64,000 nucleotides of DNA, from contig CP018627.1 in the NCBI GenBank assembly GCA_002021875.1, forward strand, positions 9,114,001-9,178,000, written 5' to 3'. Position numbers and translations under genes: made by a program. This document shows positions 54,105-63,883 of this stretch, in pieces. The first letter of the stretch is position 1. Every line of letters begins with the position of its first letter. The stretch comes from Streptomyces hygroscopicus (GTDB taxonomy: Bacteria; Actinomycetota; Actinomycetes; Streptomycetales; Streptomycetaceae). Below the pieces are notes generated by a model. It had not been told where the DNA came from, searched no databases, and saw only the letters and a list, made by a program, of their open reading frames with translations.

Positions 54105-56501
54105 ATGGCAGCCGACCGCACCGCCAGTGCCCCCACCGCCCTCACCCAGGCCACCGGCGCCACCAGGGGGACGATCGGCGAGTCCACCCTGCGCCCCGAC
54201 GGCACCCTCAAGGTGACCGGCGAGTTCGCGTACTCCTCGGACCTGTGGCACGAGGACATGCTGTGGGGCTTCACCCTCCGCAGCCCGTACGCCCACGCCG
54301 CGATCAGGGCCATCGACACCGCCGGGGCGCTCGCCCTGCCCGGGGTGTACGCCGTCATGACCCATGACGATCTGCCCGCCGAGACCCACTACGGCCTGGA
54401 GATCCACGACCAGCCCGTGCTCGCGAAGGACCGGGTCCGCTACCACGGCGAGCCCGTCGCGATCGTCGCCGCCGACCACCCCGAGACCGCCCGCCGCGCC
54501 GCCGCCCGGATCGCGGTGGAGTACGAGGAGCTGCCGCTGGTCGTCGACGAGGCCACCGCCACCGCGCCGGACGCGCCGCTGCTCCACCCCGGCCGCCGGG
54601 ACCACCACGCCGCCCACGCCCCGCACCCGAACATCGTGCACCGCCAGCCCGTCCTGCGCGGCGATGTCGCCGCCGCCCGGGCCCGCGCCGATGTGGTGGT
54701 CCGCCGGGACTACGAGGTGGGCATGCAGGACCAGGCGTTCCTCGGCCCGGAGTCGGGGCTCGCGGTGCCCGCCGAGGACGGCGGTGTGGACCTCTACATC
54801 GCCACCCAGTGGCTGCATGTCGACCGCGATCAGCTCGCCCCGGTCCTCGGGCTGCCCGCCGACAAGGTGCGGCTGACGCTGTCGGGGGTGGGCGGGGCGT
54901 TCGGCGCGCGCGAGGACCTGTCCATGCAGGCCCACGCCTGTCTGCTGGCGCTGCGCACCGGAAAGCCCGTCAAGATCGTCTACAACCGGTACGAATCCTT
55001 TTTCGGCCATGTCCACCGCCACCCCGCCAAGCTCACCTATGAACACGGCGCGAGCCGCGACGGCACGCTGCTCTACGTCCAGTGCCGCATCGTCCTGGAC
55101 GGCGGGGCGTACGCCTCCTCCTCCCCGGCGGTCGTCGGCAACGCCGCCTCCCTGTCGATCGGCCCCTACATCGTCGAGAACGTCGACGTCGAGGCCATCG
55201 CGCTCTACTCCAACAACCCGCCCTGCGGGGCGATGCGCGGCTTCGGCGCCGTCCAGGCATGCTTCGCCTACGAGGCGCAGATGGACGCGGTGGCGGCCGA
55301 ACTCGGCCTGGACCCGGTGGAGTTCCGGCAGCGCAACGCCATGTCCCAGGGCGCCACCATGCCCACAGGACAGCTCGTCGACTCCCCGGCCCCGGTCGCC
55401 GAGCTGCTGCGCCGGGTCAAGGCGCTGCCGATGCCGCCCGAGCGCGGGTGGGAGGCGGCGGGCGGCCCCGTGGACGTACGGGCCCTGCCGGGCGGGCTGT
55501 CCAACACCACCCACGGCGAGGCCGTGGTGCGCGGGGTGGGCTATGCGGTCGGCATCAAGAACGTCGGCTTCTCCGAGGGCTTCGACGACTACTCCACCGC
55601 CCGGATCCGGCTGGAAGTGATCGGTGGCGAGCCGGTCGCCCTGGTGCACACCGCGATGGCCGAGGTCGGCCAGGGCGGTGTCACCGTGCACGCCCAGATC
55701 GCCCGCACCGAGCTGGGCGTCGACCAGGTCACCATTCACCCGGCCGACACCAGGGTCGGCTCGGCCGGTTCCACCTCCGCCTCCCGCCAGACGTATATGA
55801 CGGGCGGTGCCGTCAAGCACACCTGCGAGGCGGTCCGGGAGGAGGTGCTGCGGCGCGGCCGGGAGCGGTTCGGCGCCTCCCACCCCGCCTGGGCGGAGCC
55901 CGCCCGGCTGCGGCTGGCGGACGGCAAGGTGGTCACCGACGGCGGTGAGGTGATCGGCGACCTGGCCGGGATCCTCGGCGACGAGGCGATCGACCTGGAG
56001 CGGGAGTTCCGGCACCGGCCGACCGAGCCGTTCGATCTGCGCACCGGCCAGGGCTTCGGCCATGTGCAGTACTCCTTCTGCGCCCATCGCGCGGTCGTCG
56101 AGGTCGACACCGAGCTGGGCCTGGTCAAGGTGGTCGAGCTGGCGGCGGCGCAGGACGTGGGCAAGGCGATCAACCCGCTGTCGGTGGTCGGGCAGATCCA
56201 GGGCGGTTCCACGCAGGGGCTCGGGCTCGCCGTGATGGAGGAGATCGTCGTCTCGGCGGACGGGGCGCGGGTGCGCAATCCGTCGTTCACGGACTATCTG
56301 ATCCCCACCATCCTGGACACCCCCGCCATGCCGGTGGACGTGCTGGAGCTGGCCGACGACAACGCCCCGTACGGGCTGCGCGGCGTCGGCGAGGCGCCCA
56401 CGCTCTCCTCGACCCCGGCCGTCGTCGCCGCCATCCGCGCGGCGACGGGCCTGCCCCTGAAGCGCGTGCCCGTGCGCCCGGAGCACCTGACGGGTACCTG
56501 A
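54105..56501 (+). CDS. Xanthine dehydrogenase molybdenum-binding subunit
   Basis: The 798-residue catalytic subunit carries the molybdopterin-binding domains. GESTLRPDGTLKVTGEFAYSSD opens the N-terminal alpha/beta hammerhead, and the core includes QDQAFLGPESGLAV, GGAFGAREDL, CGAMRGFGAVQACFAYE and TAMAEVGQGGVTVHAQIA. The C-terminal GLRGVGEAPTLSSTPAVVAAI supplies the catalytic glutamate region. It hydroxylates hypoxanthine or xanthine at the Mo centre. Length is usual. GGGAAGG precedes the ATG, and it is tightly packed with the iron-sulfur gene, so equal expression of the subunits is likely. A related hydroxylase with another purine substrate cannot be excluded. Confidence 0.94.
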   Translation: MAADRTASAPTALTQATGATRGTIGESTLRPDGTLKVTGEFAYSSDLWHEDMLWGFTLRSPYAHAAIRAIDTAGALALPGVYAVMTHDDLPAETHYGLEIHDQPVLAKDRVRYHGEPVAIVAADHPETARRAAARIAVEYEELPLVVDEATATAPDAPLLHPGRRDHHAAHAPHPNIVHRQPVLRGDVAAARARADVVVRRDYEVGMQDQAFLGPESGLAVPAEDGGVDLYIATQWLHVDRDQLAPVLGLPADKVRLTLSGVGGAFGAREDLSMQAHACLLALRTGKPVKIVYNRYESFFGHVHRHPAKLTYEHGASRDGTLLYVQCRIVLDGGAYASSSPAVVGNAASLSIGPYIVENVDVEAIALYSNNPPCGAMRGFGAVQACFAYEAQMDAVAAELGLDPVEFRQRNAMSQGATMPTGQLVDSPAPVAELLRRVKALPMPPERGWEAAGGPVDVRALPGGLSNTTHGEAVVRGVGYAVGIKNVGFSEGFDDYSTARIRLEVIGGEPVALVHTAMAEVGQGGVTVHAQIARTELGVDQVTIHPADTRVGSAGSTSASRQTYMTGGAVKHTCEAVREEVLRRGRERFGASHPAWAEPARLRLADGKVVTDGGEVIGDLAGILGDEAIDLEREFRHRPTEPFDLRTGQGFGHVQYSFCAHRAVVEVDTELGLVKVVELAAAQDVGKAINPLSVVGQIQGGSTQGLGLAVMEEIVVSADGARVRNPSFTDYLIPTILDTPAMPVDVLELADDNAPYGLRGVGEAPTLSSTPAVVAAIRAATGLPLKRVPVRPEHLTGT

Positions 56502-56582
56502 GGGCAGATATCGGGAGCCGAGTGCGTTGTTCCGGATATCGATGTGCCGCGTATCGATGCGCCGCCCAAGGAGCTGATCACC

Positions 56583-57734
56583 ATGCTGGACATCGCCGCC
56601 GAGCTGCACCGCTGGTGCGAGGAGGGCCGGGACTTCGCCGTCGCCACCGTGGTCTCCGTGGGCGGCAGCGCGCCCCGGCAGCCCGGGGCCGCCCTCGCCG
56701 TGGACGCCGAGGGCACGGCGATCGGCAGCGTGTCCGGCGGCTGTGTCGAGGGCGCGGTGTACGAGCTGTGCCAGGAGGCGCTGCGCACCGGCGAGACCGT
56801 ACGGGAGACCTTCGGCTACTCCGACGAGGACGCCTTCGCGGTCGGCCTGACCTGCGGCGGAGTCATCGATGTCCTGGTCACCCCGGCCCCGGCGGCCGAC
56901 CGCCGGGTGCGCCCGGTGCTGGCCGCCGCCGCGTCGGCCGCCGCCGACGGCCGGACGGCGGCGCTGGCCCGGATCGTGGACGGCCCGCCCGAGCTGCTGG
57001 GCCGCGCCCTGCTCGTCCGCCCGGACGACGGCTGGGACGGCACCCTGGGCGGCCACCCCGAGCTGGACCGTACGGCGGCCGCGGAGGCCCGCGCCCTGCT
57101 GGACGCCGGGCGCACCGCGACCGTGGTCATCGGCGCCGAGGGAAGCCGCTGCGGGCAGCCCGTCACCCTGCTCGCCGAGGCCAGCGTCCCGCCGCCGCGC
57201 ATGATCGTCTTCGGGGCGGTCGACTTCGCGAGCGCGCTCGTACGGATCGGGAGGTTCCTGAACTACCACGTCACGGTCTGCGACGCCCGTCCGGTCTTCG
57301 CGACCGCGCTCCGCTTCCCGGACGCCGACGAGGTGGTCGTCGACTGGCCGCACCGCTATCTGGAGAAGACCGAGGTGGACGCCCGCACGGTGCTGTGCGT
57401 GCTCACCCACGACCCGAAGTTCGACGTGCCGCTGCTGGAGCGGGCGCTGCGGCTGCCCGTGGCGTACGTCGGCGCGATGGGCTCCGCCCGCACCCACCGG
57501 GACCGGCTGCGGCGGCTGCGCGAGGCCGGGGTGGGCGAGCCGGAGCTGGCCCTGCTGCGCTCCCCGATCGGCCTCGACCTCGGCGCCCGTACGCCAGAGG
57601 AGACCGCGCTGTCCATCGCCGGCGAGATCGTCGCGAACCGGCGGGGCGGCAGCGGAACACCGCTGACGGGTGCCCGGACCCCGATCCACCACGACACCCG
57701 GGCGGCCTCGGACCGGATCGACTCGGTCGCCTGA
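56583..57734 (+). CDS. xdhC: XdhC/CoxI family maturation factor
   Basis: XdhC proteins bind the molybdenum cofactor and help insert the sulfurated form into xanthine dehydrogenase; they are not subunits of the finished enzyme. The 383-residue product has the N-terminal XdhC/CoxI domain (ATVVSVGGSAPRQPGAALAV, GSVSGGCVEGAVYE) and the C-terminal Rossmann-like domain (MIVFGAVDFASALVRIGRFLNYHVTVCDARP, VAYVGAMGSARTHRDRLRRL). AAGGAG lies 9 bases before the ATG at 56583, so I prefer it to 56544. It is the last gene of the operon, followed by a terminator. Confidence 0.93.
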   Translation: MLDIAAELHRWCEEGRDFAVATVVSVGGSAPRQPGAALAVDAEGTAIGSVSGGCVEGAVYELCQEALRTGETVRETFGYSDEDAFAVGLTCGGVIDVLVTPAPAADRRVRPVLAAAASAAADGRTAALARIVDGPPELLGRALLVRPDDGWDGTLGGHPELDRTAAAEARALLDAGRTATVVIGAEGSRCGQPVTLLAEASVPPPRMIVFGAVDFASALVRIGRFLNYHVTVCDARPVFATALRFPDADEVVVDWPHRYLEKTEVDARTVLCVLTHDPKFDVPLLERALRLPVAYVGAMGSARTHRDRLRRLREAGVGEPELALLRSPIGLDLGARTPEETALSIAGEIVANRRGGSGTPLTGARTPIHHDTRAASDRIDSVA

Positions 57735-57759
57735 CGTGACCTGACGTCACCTGACATCA
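57730..57759. repeat. Three tandem 10-base repeats at the end of xdhC
   Basis: CCTGACGTGA, CCTGACGTCA and CCTGACATCA follow one another; the first contains the xdhC stop codon. A GATCAGATCA pair follows. Small and of unknown role. Confidence 0.7.
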
Positions 57760-57813
57760 GATCAGATCACAGAAGGATCGTCCGACATAAGGCCACTCCT
57801 GAGCGGGAAAAAC

Positions 57814-57833
57814 CCTCCGCCACCTGGCGGAGG
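57814..57833 (+). terminator. Terminator of the xanthine dehydrogenase operon
   Basis: CCTCCGCC-ACCT-GGCGGAGG, an 8-base stem with tetraloop, is preceded by an A-run (GGGAAAAACC) and followed by CTTCTCTT. It is 80 bases after the xdhC stop and fits a Rho-independent terminator. Confidence 0.8.
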
Positions 57834-57909
57834 CTTCTCTTGCCGGACGCCGTTTTCTGAGTGAGAGTCAGAAATCGACCTTGGTTCTGCCGCCCCCTGG
57901 AGTGCGCAC

Positions 57910-59574
57910 GTGCGTAAGAGACGCAAGATTCTCACCGTGTCGACGGCCGTCGTGGCCGCGGCCACCCTGCCCCTGTTGATCAGCCCCGTGGTGAGCGCGG
58001 CCGCGCGGGAGGACGACGACGATTCCTCCCGCATCGCCCGCCTCTATGCCCCGCCCCCCGACCGGGACTCCTTCCGCCAGGTGGCCCGGCTCGCCTGGCG
58101 GGGCGACTTCCGCGACTCCGCCGGGCTCCTCGCCATGGTGCGGACGCCGCAGGCGGTCTGGTACGGGGACGAGACCCCGGAGCAGATCGAGCGGCTGGTC
58201 CGCAGGACGACGCGGAGCGCCGACGTGCAGGGGAAGCTGCCGGTCCTCGCCCTCTACAACATCCCGGGCCGTGACTGCGGCAGCTACTCGAGCGGGGGAG
58301 CGGACGGACTCGCCGCGTACGAGGCGTGGATCGACGCCGTCGCCGAGGGCATCGGCGGCCGTAAGGTGCTCATCGTCCTCGAACCCGATTCGCTGGCGCT
58401 GCTGCCCTCCGACTGTGCCGACGAATCCAACGCCGATCAGACCGCCGTCGAGGAGCAGCCCGCCGAGGAACAACTCGCCGGCGAGCAGCAGACGGCCATC
58501 GAGCAGCAGCCCGCCGCCGAGGCACCGCCCACCGATCTGCCCCCGCTGCCCGACCCCGGCGCGTCAACGGCCCCGCCCGCCGCATCGGACGCCCAGGGCA
58601 CCGGCCAGGACACCGCGCAGCCCCCGGACGCCCAGTCCCCCGACCCGCGACTCCCCGACCCGCGACTCCCCGCCTCCGAGAGCCCGGCCCCCAAGCCCGC
58701 CGAGGCCCAGGAGCCCTCCGGCCTCCAGCCCTCCGCATCTCAGAGCCCCGCCCCCGAGCCCTCCGCCGAGCAGCCGAGCACCCTCCCCGAGCTGCCCCCG
58801 CTCCCCACGCCCGACCCCATGACCCCCGACCCCATGACCCCCGACCTCGAGGACGTGGGCGACCTGGACACCCCGGTGGTCGAGGACCAGGAGACCGCAG
58901 CCCGCTACTCCGAGATCAACTACGCGGTCGACTCCCTTACCGCGCTCGGCAATACCTCGGTATACCTGGACGCGGGCCACGCCGGCTGGCACTCCGTCAG
59001 GAGCATCGTGCCGCGTCTCATCAAGGCCGGGATCGACCGCGCCACCGGCTTCGCCCTCAACGTCTCCCACTACCAGACCGACCCGGACAGCGCCTGGTAC
59101 GGCCGGCTGATCTCCTCCTGCCTCGCCTACGCCGACGAGGGCGGGGACCCCGAGGACTGCGCCGACCAGAGCTGGTCACGGCGGCACGCCCGCCGCTGGC
59201 TGCACGCCCACGTACCGGACGACCCGGGCCGTATGAAGCACTTCGTCACCGACACCAGCCGCAACGGCCAGGGCCCCTGGGCCCCCAGGGCCGGGGCGCA
59301 CGCCGACACGCAGTCGTGGTGCAACCCCCCGGCGCGGGGCCTGGGCAGGCGTCCCACCACCCGCACGGGCGACGCACTGCTGGATGCCGCGCTGTGGGTG
59401 AAGACGCCGGGCGAGTCGGACGGGCGGTGCCTGCGCGGCACCGACGGGCCCCTGGACCCGGTGCGCGGGACCGTCAACCCCGACGCGGGGGAGTGGTTCC
59501 CCGAGCAGGCGCTGGAACTGGTCCGCTACGCGGAACCGTCGGTCAAGGTCTTCCGCCGGTTCCCCGGCCGCTGA
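57910..59574 (+). CDS. Secreted GH6 glycoside hydrolase with a large proline-rich insert
   Basis: The 554-residue product has a signal peptide (MRKRRKILTV, then a hydrophobic run ending VVSA). GH6 enzymes cut beta-1,4-glucan with inversion. Landmarks are the catalytic acid in NIPGRDCGSYSSGGA (Asp 122), VLEPDSLALLPSDC, LDAGHAGWHS, LNVSHY, HFVTDTSRNGQGPW, WCNPPARGLG and LWVKTPGESDGRC. Between SDC (about residue 169) and RYSEINYAVDSL (about 332) lies a 160-residue acidic, Pro/Ala/Glu-rich insert inside the catalytic domain, where other GH6 enzymes have a short loop. There is no carbohydrate-binding domain. The GTG at 57910 is the best start. Confidence 0.91.
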   Translation: MRKRRKILTVSTAVVAAATLPLLISPVVSAAAREDDDDSSRIARLYAPPPDRDSFRQVARLAWRGDFRDSAGLLAMVRTPQAVWYGDETPEQIERLVRRTTRSADVQGKLPVLALYNIPGRDCGSYSSGGADGLAAYEAWIDAVAEGIGGRKVLIVLEPDSLALLPSDCADESNADQTAVEEQPAEEQLAGEQQTAIEQQPAAEAPPTDLPPLPDPGASTAPPAASDAQGTGQDTAQPPDAQSPDPRLPDPRLPASESPAPKPAEAQEPSGLQPSASQSPAPEPSAEQPSTLPELPPLPTPDPMTPDPMTPDLEDVGDLDTPVVEDQETAARYSEINYAVDSLTALGNTSVYLDAGHAGWHSVRSIVPRLIKAGIDRATGFALNVSHYQTDPDSAWYGRLISSCLAYADEGGDPEDCADQSWSRRHARRWLHAHVPDDPGRMKHFVTDTSRNGQGPWAPRAGAHADTQSWCNPPARGLGRRPTTRTGDALLDAALWVKTPGESDGRCLRGTDGPLDPVRGTVNPDAGEWFPEQALELVRYAEPSVKVFRRFPGR

Positions 59575-59584
59575 CGCTCCGCGG

Positions 59585-60478
59585 TCAGCCGGCCGGATTG
59601 TGCCGGACGAGGGCGTCGACCAGGCCGGACGCGGTGTTCGGGAAGTCCATCGGAACGATCCCGAGCCCGGTCCAGCCCTGAGCCTCGGCGCCCTCCAGGA
59701 ACGACTTCACCTGCGGGTTGAGCCGGTCCGCGTTGGAGCGGGGCGGCAGCAGGGCGGCGGTGGAGACATAGTTCATGAAGAGCTTGCCTGGCTGGGCCGC
59801 CGCCTTGCGGAACTGCGCCTCGATCTTCGGGTACTTGCCGAACGGCTCCGCCATGTAGTCGTCCTGGATGTCGAAGAGCCCCCCGTCGCCGTACCGCACC
59901 CCCGGCATGTTGTCCGAATCGGCGAGCAGCACCACCCTGCCCCGGGCCTGGCCCAGGGTGGGGAGGGTGTTGTCCAGGCGGAACAGCGAGCGCCAGCCCT
60001 TGTCGTCCAGATAGATGTCGAAGATCCGGCGGAACTCCGCGGCGCTCTCCTCCGAGTACTCCTGCTTGACCCGCATCAGCACGGTCTCCGACGGATGCGC
60101 GGAGAGGAAGGAGCGGCAGGCGCCGAGCACATCGTCGAAGTTGAGGTTCTGGTAGAAGGCGCCGTGGTGGATGGGGAAGGCGTTCTCGAAGGCGCGGCAG
60201 CGGACGTCCAGGAAGCGGATGCCGCTGCCGAGCTGGTCGGCGATGGTGGTGTTCTGGCACTCGGTCCATGGGCCGCCGAAACGGGCGCCGGAGTCGTGGG
60301 TGCCGGGCAGGGTCAGCCGCTGGACCGGAGTGGCGTCGGCGATGGCCGACAGCCAGTCCTGGGCGGCCGACAGCCGGGGCGGCGCGGCGGCCGTGGCCGT
60401 CGCGGTACCGCCGACGGCGGTGACCAGCCCCGCGGTGGACAGCGCGGCCGCGCCCCTGAGGAACCCTCGCCGGTCCAT
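59585..60478 (-). CDS. Secreted phosphatidylinositol-specific phospholipase C
   Basis: The 297-residue product has a twin-arginine signal (DRRGFLRGAAAL) and so is probably exported folded. The PI-PLC X-domain is shown by LPGTHDSGA (His 61) and IHHGAFY (His 104 or 105), the two catalytic histidines, and by FLDVRCR, RVVLLADSDNMPG and FMNYVSTA. It cleaves phosphatidylinositol to diacylglycerol and cyclic inositol phosphate. Length is normal. The ATG at 60478 has GGGAG 8 bases upstream. It faces the GH6 gene with only 10 bases between stop codons and no obvious terminator. Confidence 0.93.
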   Translation of the reverse strand: MDRRGFLRGAAALSTAGLVTAVGGTATATAAAPPRLSAAQDWLSAIADATPVQRLTLPGTHDSGARFGGPWTECQNTTIADQLGSGIRFLDVRCRAFENAFPIHHGAFYQNLNFDDVLGACRSFLSAHPSETVLMRVKQEYSEESAAEFRRIFDIYLDDKGWRSLFRLDNTLPTLGQARGRVVLLADSDNMPGVRYGDGGLFDIQDDYMAEPFGKYPKIEAQFRKAAAQPGKLFMNYVSTAALLPPRSNADRLNPQVKSFLEGAEAQGWTGLGIVPMDFPNTASGLVDALVRHNPAG

Positions 60479-60505
60479 ACGCGTACTCCCGTCGCTCGCC
60501 TGCCC

Positions 60506-60530
60506 GTGCCGTGCCGTGCCGTGCCGTGCC
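60506..60530. repeat. Five copies of a 5-base repeat upstream of the phospholipase gene
   Basis: GTGCC occurs five times in tandem 28-52 bases before the phospholipase start, within the likely 5' untranslated region. Such short repeats can vary in copy number. Confidence 0.75.
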
Positions 60531-61180
<650 letters not shown>

Positions 61181-61252
61181 CCGCCCTGGCCCCCGCCGGG
61201 CCGCCCTTTCACCAACTGCCGTCATCACCAATCACCTCGATGAAGGAGGCCC

Positions 61253-63883
61253 ATGCCCACCACCCCGCTCAGACGCCTGCTGCAATGCTGCCTGACGGCA
61301 CTGCTGCTGCCCCTGGCCCTCCTGGTCGTGCCGGCGCACGCCGCGGCCGCGGCCACCGGCTGGACCGTCACCGGCCCGTCCGCGGGCTCCCCGACCGCGG
61401 CACAGGTCATGCTGGACAACGGCACCCTCACCTTCGCCGCATCGAGCCACGGCCAGACCGTGCTGTCCCCGTCCCCGATAGGGATCCGCACCAGCGCCGT
61501 CGACCTGACGAAGAACCTGACGTTCCTGCGGCGCGGCGACCGGACGGTCACCGAGCCGTACACGATGACCACGGGCAAGCAGCGCAACCGGCAGACCGCG
61601 TACACCGAGACGACGCTGTCCTTCTCGGGCACCGGCGGCGCCCGGCTCGACGTCGTGGTCCGTGCCTCGGACACCGGTGTGGCCTACCGCTACGTGCTGC
61701 CGGGCAGCGGATCGGTGACGGTGACCGGTGAGGCGTCGTCGTGGACGGTCCCGGCCTCCTCGAAGGCATGGCTCGTGCCGCCCGACCGCGAGGACCAGGG
61801 CCAGTGGTTCGCCACCACCGCCGCCGCCGCTCCCACGAACACGTACCACTTGCCCGCGCTGTTCCAGGTCGGCGACGCCTACGCGCTGGTGGCCGAGACG
61901 GACCTCGACGGTCGGTACGCCGCCTCCTACCTGTCCCACACGTCCGGCTCCGCCACCTACACCGCCCAGCTCGAGGGCGGGATCACCACCACGCTGCCGC
62001 TGTCGACGCCGTGGCGCACGGCGGCGATCGGCGACCTGGCGAGCGTCACCCAGTCGACGATCGTCGACGACCTGGCCGCGCCCTCCAAGGTCACCGACAC
62101 CTCGTGGATCAAGCCCGGTGCCGTCGCCTGGTCCTGGCTGAGCGAACACAGCAGCCCGTCCAGCGAGGACCGGCAGAAGCAGTACATCGACTTCGCCCAG
62201 CGCCACGGCTGGAGCTATGTCCTCATCGACGAGGGCTGGTCGTCCTCCTGGGTCCCGGACGTCGTGTCCTATGCCAAGGCCAGAGGCGTCCAGGTCATCC
62301 TGTGGTTCAACTCCTCCGATCTGCGCACCGCGGCACAGCGCGACCGGTGGCTGCCGCAGGTCAAGAACTGGGGAGTGGCCGGTGTGAAGGTCGACTTCAT
62401 CGACGAGTACACCCAGCCGACCCTGCAGTGGTACGACGCCGTTCTCGCGCGGACCGCGGACCTGAAGCTCATGGTCAACTTCCACGGCACCGCCATGCCG
62501 CGCGGCATGCAGCGCACCTGGCCCCAGGTGGTCGCCGCCGAGGCGGTGTACGGCGCGGAACAGTTCCGCAACCGCGCCGCCTTCGACACCTTCCTGCCCT
62601 ACACCCGGAACGTGATCTCCAGCATGGACTTCACTCCCGTGGTGTTCAGCATGACCGGCCGCGACACCACCGACGCCCACGAACTGGCCACCTCCGTCGT
62701 GTTCGAGTCCGGCTGGCAGCACTTCGCCGACAGCCCCGAGAGCTACGAGGCACACCCCGAGGCGCTGCGCATCCTCGACCAGCTCCCCACCGCCTGGGAC
62801 GAGACGCGCCCGCTCGGCGGCAGCCCCGGAAAGGAGACGTACCTGGCCCGTCGCTCCGGAGGGCGCTGGTTCGTCGGCGGCATCTCGGCCCTGTCCGCCA
62901 AGACCTTCCAGACCCAGCTCTCCTTCCTCGGCACCGGGCAGTGGCTGGCCGAGACGGTCCGCGACGGCTCCGGCGGCCTGGCCCATGAGACCCGCGTCGT
63001 CACCAGCTCCGACACCCTGTCAGTCCCGGAGGCCGCCAACGGCGGCTTCGTTACGGCCCTTTGCCCCTATACATCCGGCATGTCGACCTGCTCCTCCCGG
63101 GGCCAGGCGGGCGCGCTGAAGGGCAGCCAGTCCGGCCTGTGCGTGGACGTGCCGGGGGCGAGCCAGACCAACGGCACGCAGGTGGCGCTGTGGGACTGCC
63201 ACGGCCAGGCCGACCAGACCTGGACCGCCTCCCCGGCCGGTCAGTTGACGGTCTACGGCGGAGCGAAGTGCCTGGACGTCAAGGGCGGCGTCACGGCCGA
63301 CGGTACGGCGGTGCAGATCTACGACTGCAACAACTCGGCGGCACAGCAGTGGACCGTCAACAGCGACGGCACGGTGGTCAACCCCACCTCGGGCAAGTGC
63401 CTGGACGCCACCGGGGGCGGCACCACCACCGGCACCCTGCTGCAGATCTGGACCTGCAACGGCGGCCCCAACCAGACCTGGTACCGCGCGAACACCACCG
63501 CCGCCTACCAGGGGAAACAGTCCGGCCGATGCCTGGACCTGCCCGGCGGCAACCAGGCCAACGGCACCCGCCCGGCGTTGTGGGACTGCAACGGCGGCCC
63601 CAACCAGACCTGGTACTCCACAGTGAGCGGTGAACTGACCGTCTTCGCCAACCGCTGCCTGGAGGCGGCCGGAGGAGCCACCGCCAACGGCACCGCGGTA
63701 CAGATCCACGACTGCAACGGCACCTACGGCCAGAAGTGGCGGGTGCGCTCCGACGGCACGATCGTCAACCTCGGCTCCGGCACCTGCCTGGACGCGATCG
63801 ACTCCGGCACCGCCAACGGCACCAAGCTGCAGCTTTGGACCTGCGACGGCGGCACCAACCAGGTATGGAAGGAGTCCGTATGA
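61253..63883 (+). CDS. Secreted GH97 glycoside hydrolase with ricin-type lectin domain
   Basis: The 876-residue protein has a signal peptide (LTALLLPLALLVVPAHAAAA), the GH97 N-terminal beta-sandwich (about 35-270), the catalytic (beta/alpha)8 domain (about 275-530) and a C-terminal GH97 cap. A ricin-type beta-trefoil with six QxW repeats (QTW, QQW, QTW, QTW, QKW, QVW) follows from about 630 to the end. GVKVDFIDE puts an aspartate (about 381) where the nucleophile of retaining GH97 alpha-galactosidases lies; inverting alpha-glucosidases lack it. Action on alpha-galactosides is thus favoured. GAAGGAGG precedes the ATG, and the next gene overlaps by four bases. Confidence 0.92.
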   Translation: MPTTPLRRLLQCCLTALLLPLALLVVPAHAAAAATGWTVTGPSAGSPTAAQVMLDNGTLTFAASSHGQTVLSPSPIGIRTSAVDLTKNLTFLRRGDRTVTEPYTMTTGKQRNRQTAYTETTLSFSGTGGARLDVVVRASDTGVAYRYVLPGSGSVTVTGEASSWTVPASSKAWLVPPDREDQGQWFATTAAAAPTNTYHLPALFQVGDAYALVAETDLDGRYAASYLSHTSGSATYTAQLEGGITTTLPLSTPWRTAAIGDLASVTQSTIVDDLAAPSKVTDTSWIKPGAVAWSWLSEHSSPSSEDRQKQYIDFAQRHGWSYVLIDEGWSSSWVPDVVSYAKARGVQVILWFNSSDLRTAAQRDRWLPQVKNWGVAGVKVDFIDEYTQPTLQWYDAVLARTADLKLMVNFHGTAMPRGMQRTWPQVVAAEAVYGAEQFRNRAAFDTFLPYTRNVISSMDFTPVVFSMTGRDTTDAHELATSVVFESGWQHFADSPESYEAHPEALRILDQLPTAWDETRPLGGSPGKETYLARRSGGRWFVGGISALSAKTFQTQLSFLGTGQWLAETVRDGSGGLAHETRVVTSSDTLSVPEAANGGFVTALCPYTSGMSTCSSRGQAGALKGSQSGLCVDVPGASQTNGTQVALWDCHGQADQTWTASPAGQLTVYGGAKCLDVKGGVTADGTAVQIYDCNNSAAQQWTVNSDGTVVNPTSGKCLDATGGGTTTGTLLQIWTCNGGPNQTWYRANTTAAYQGKQSGRCLDLPGGNQANGTRPALWDCNGGPNQTWYSTVSGELTVFANRCLEAAGGATANGTAVQIHDCNGTYGQKWRVRSDGTIVNLGSGTCLDAIDSGTANGTKLQLWTCDGGTNQVWKESV

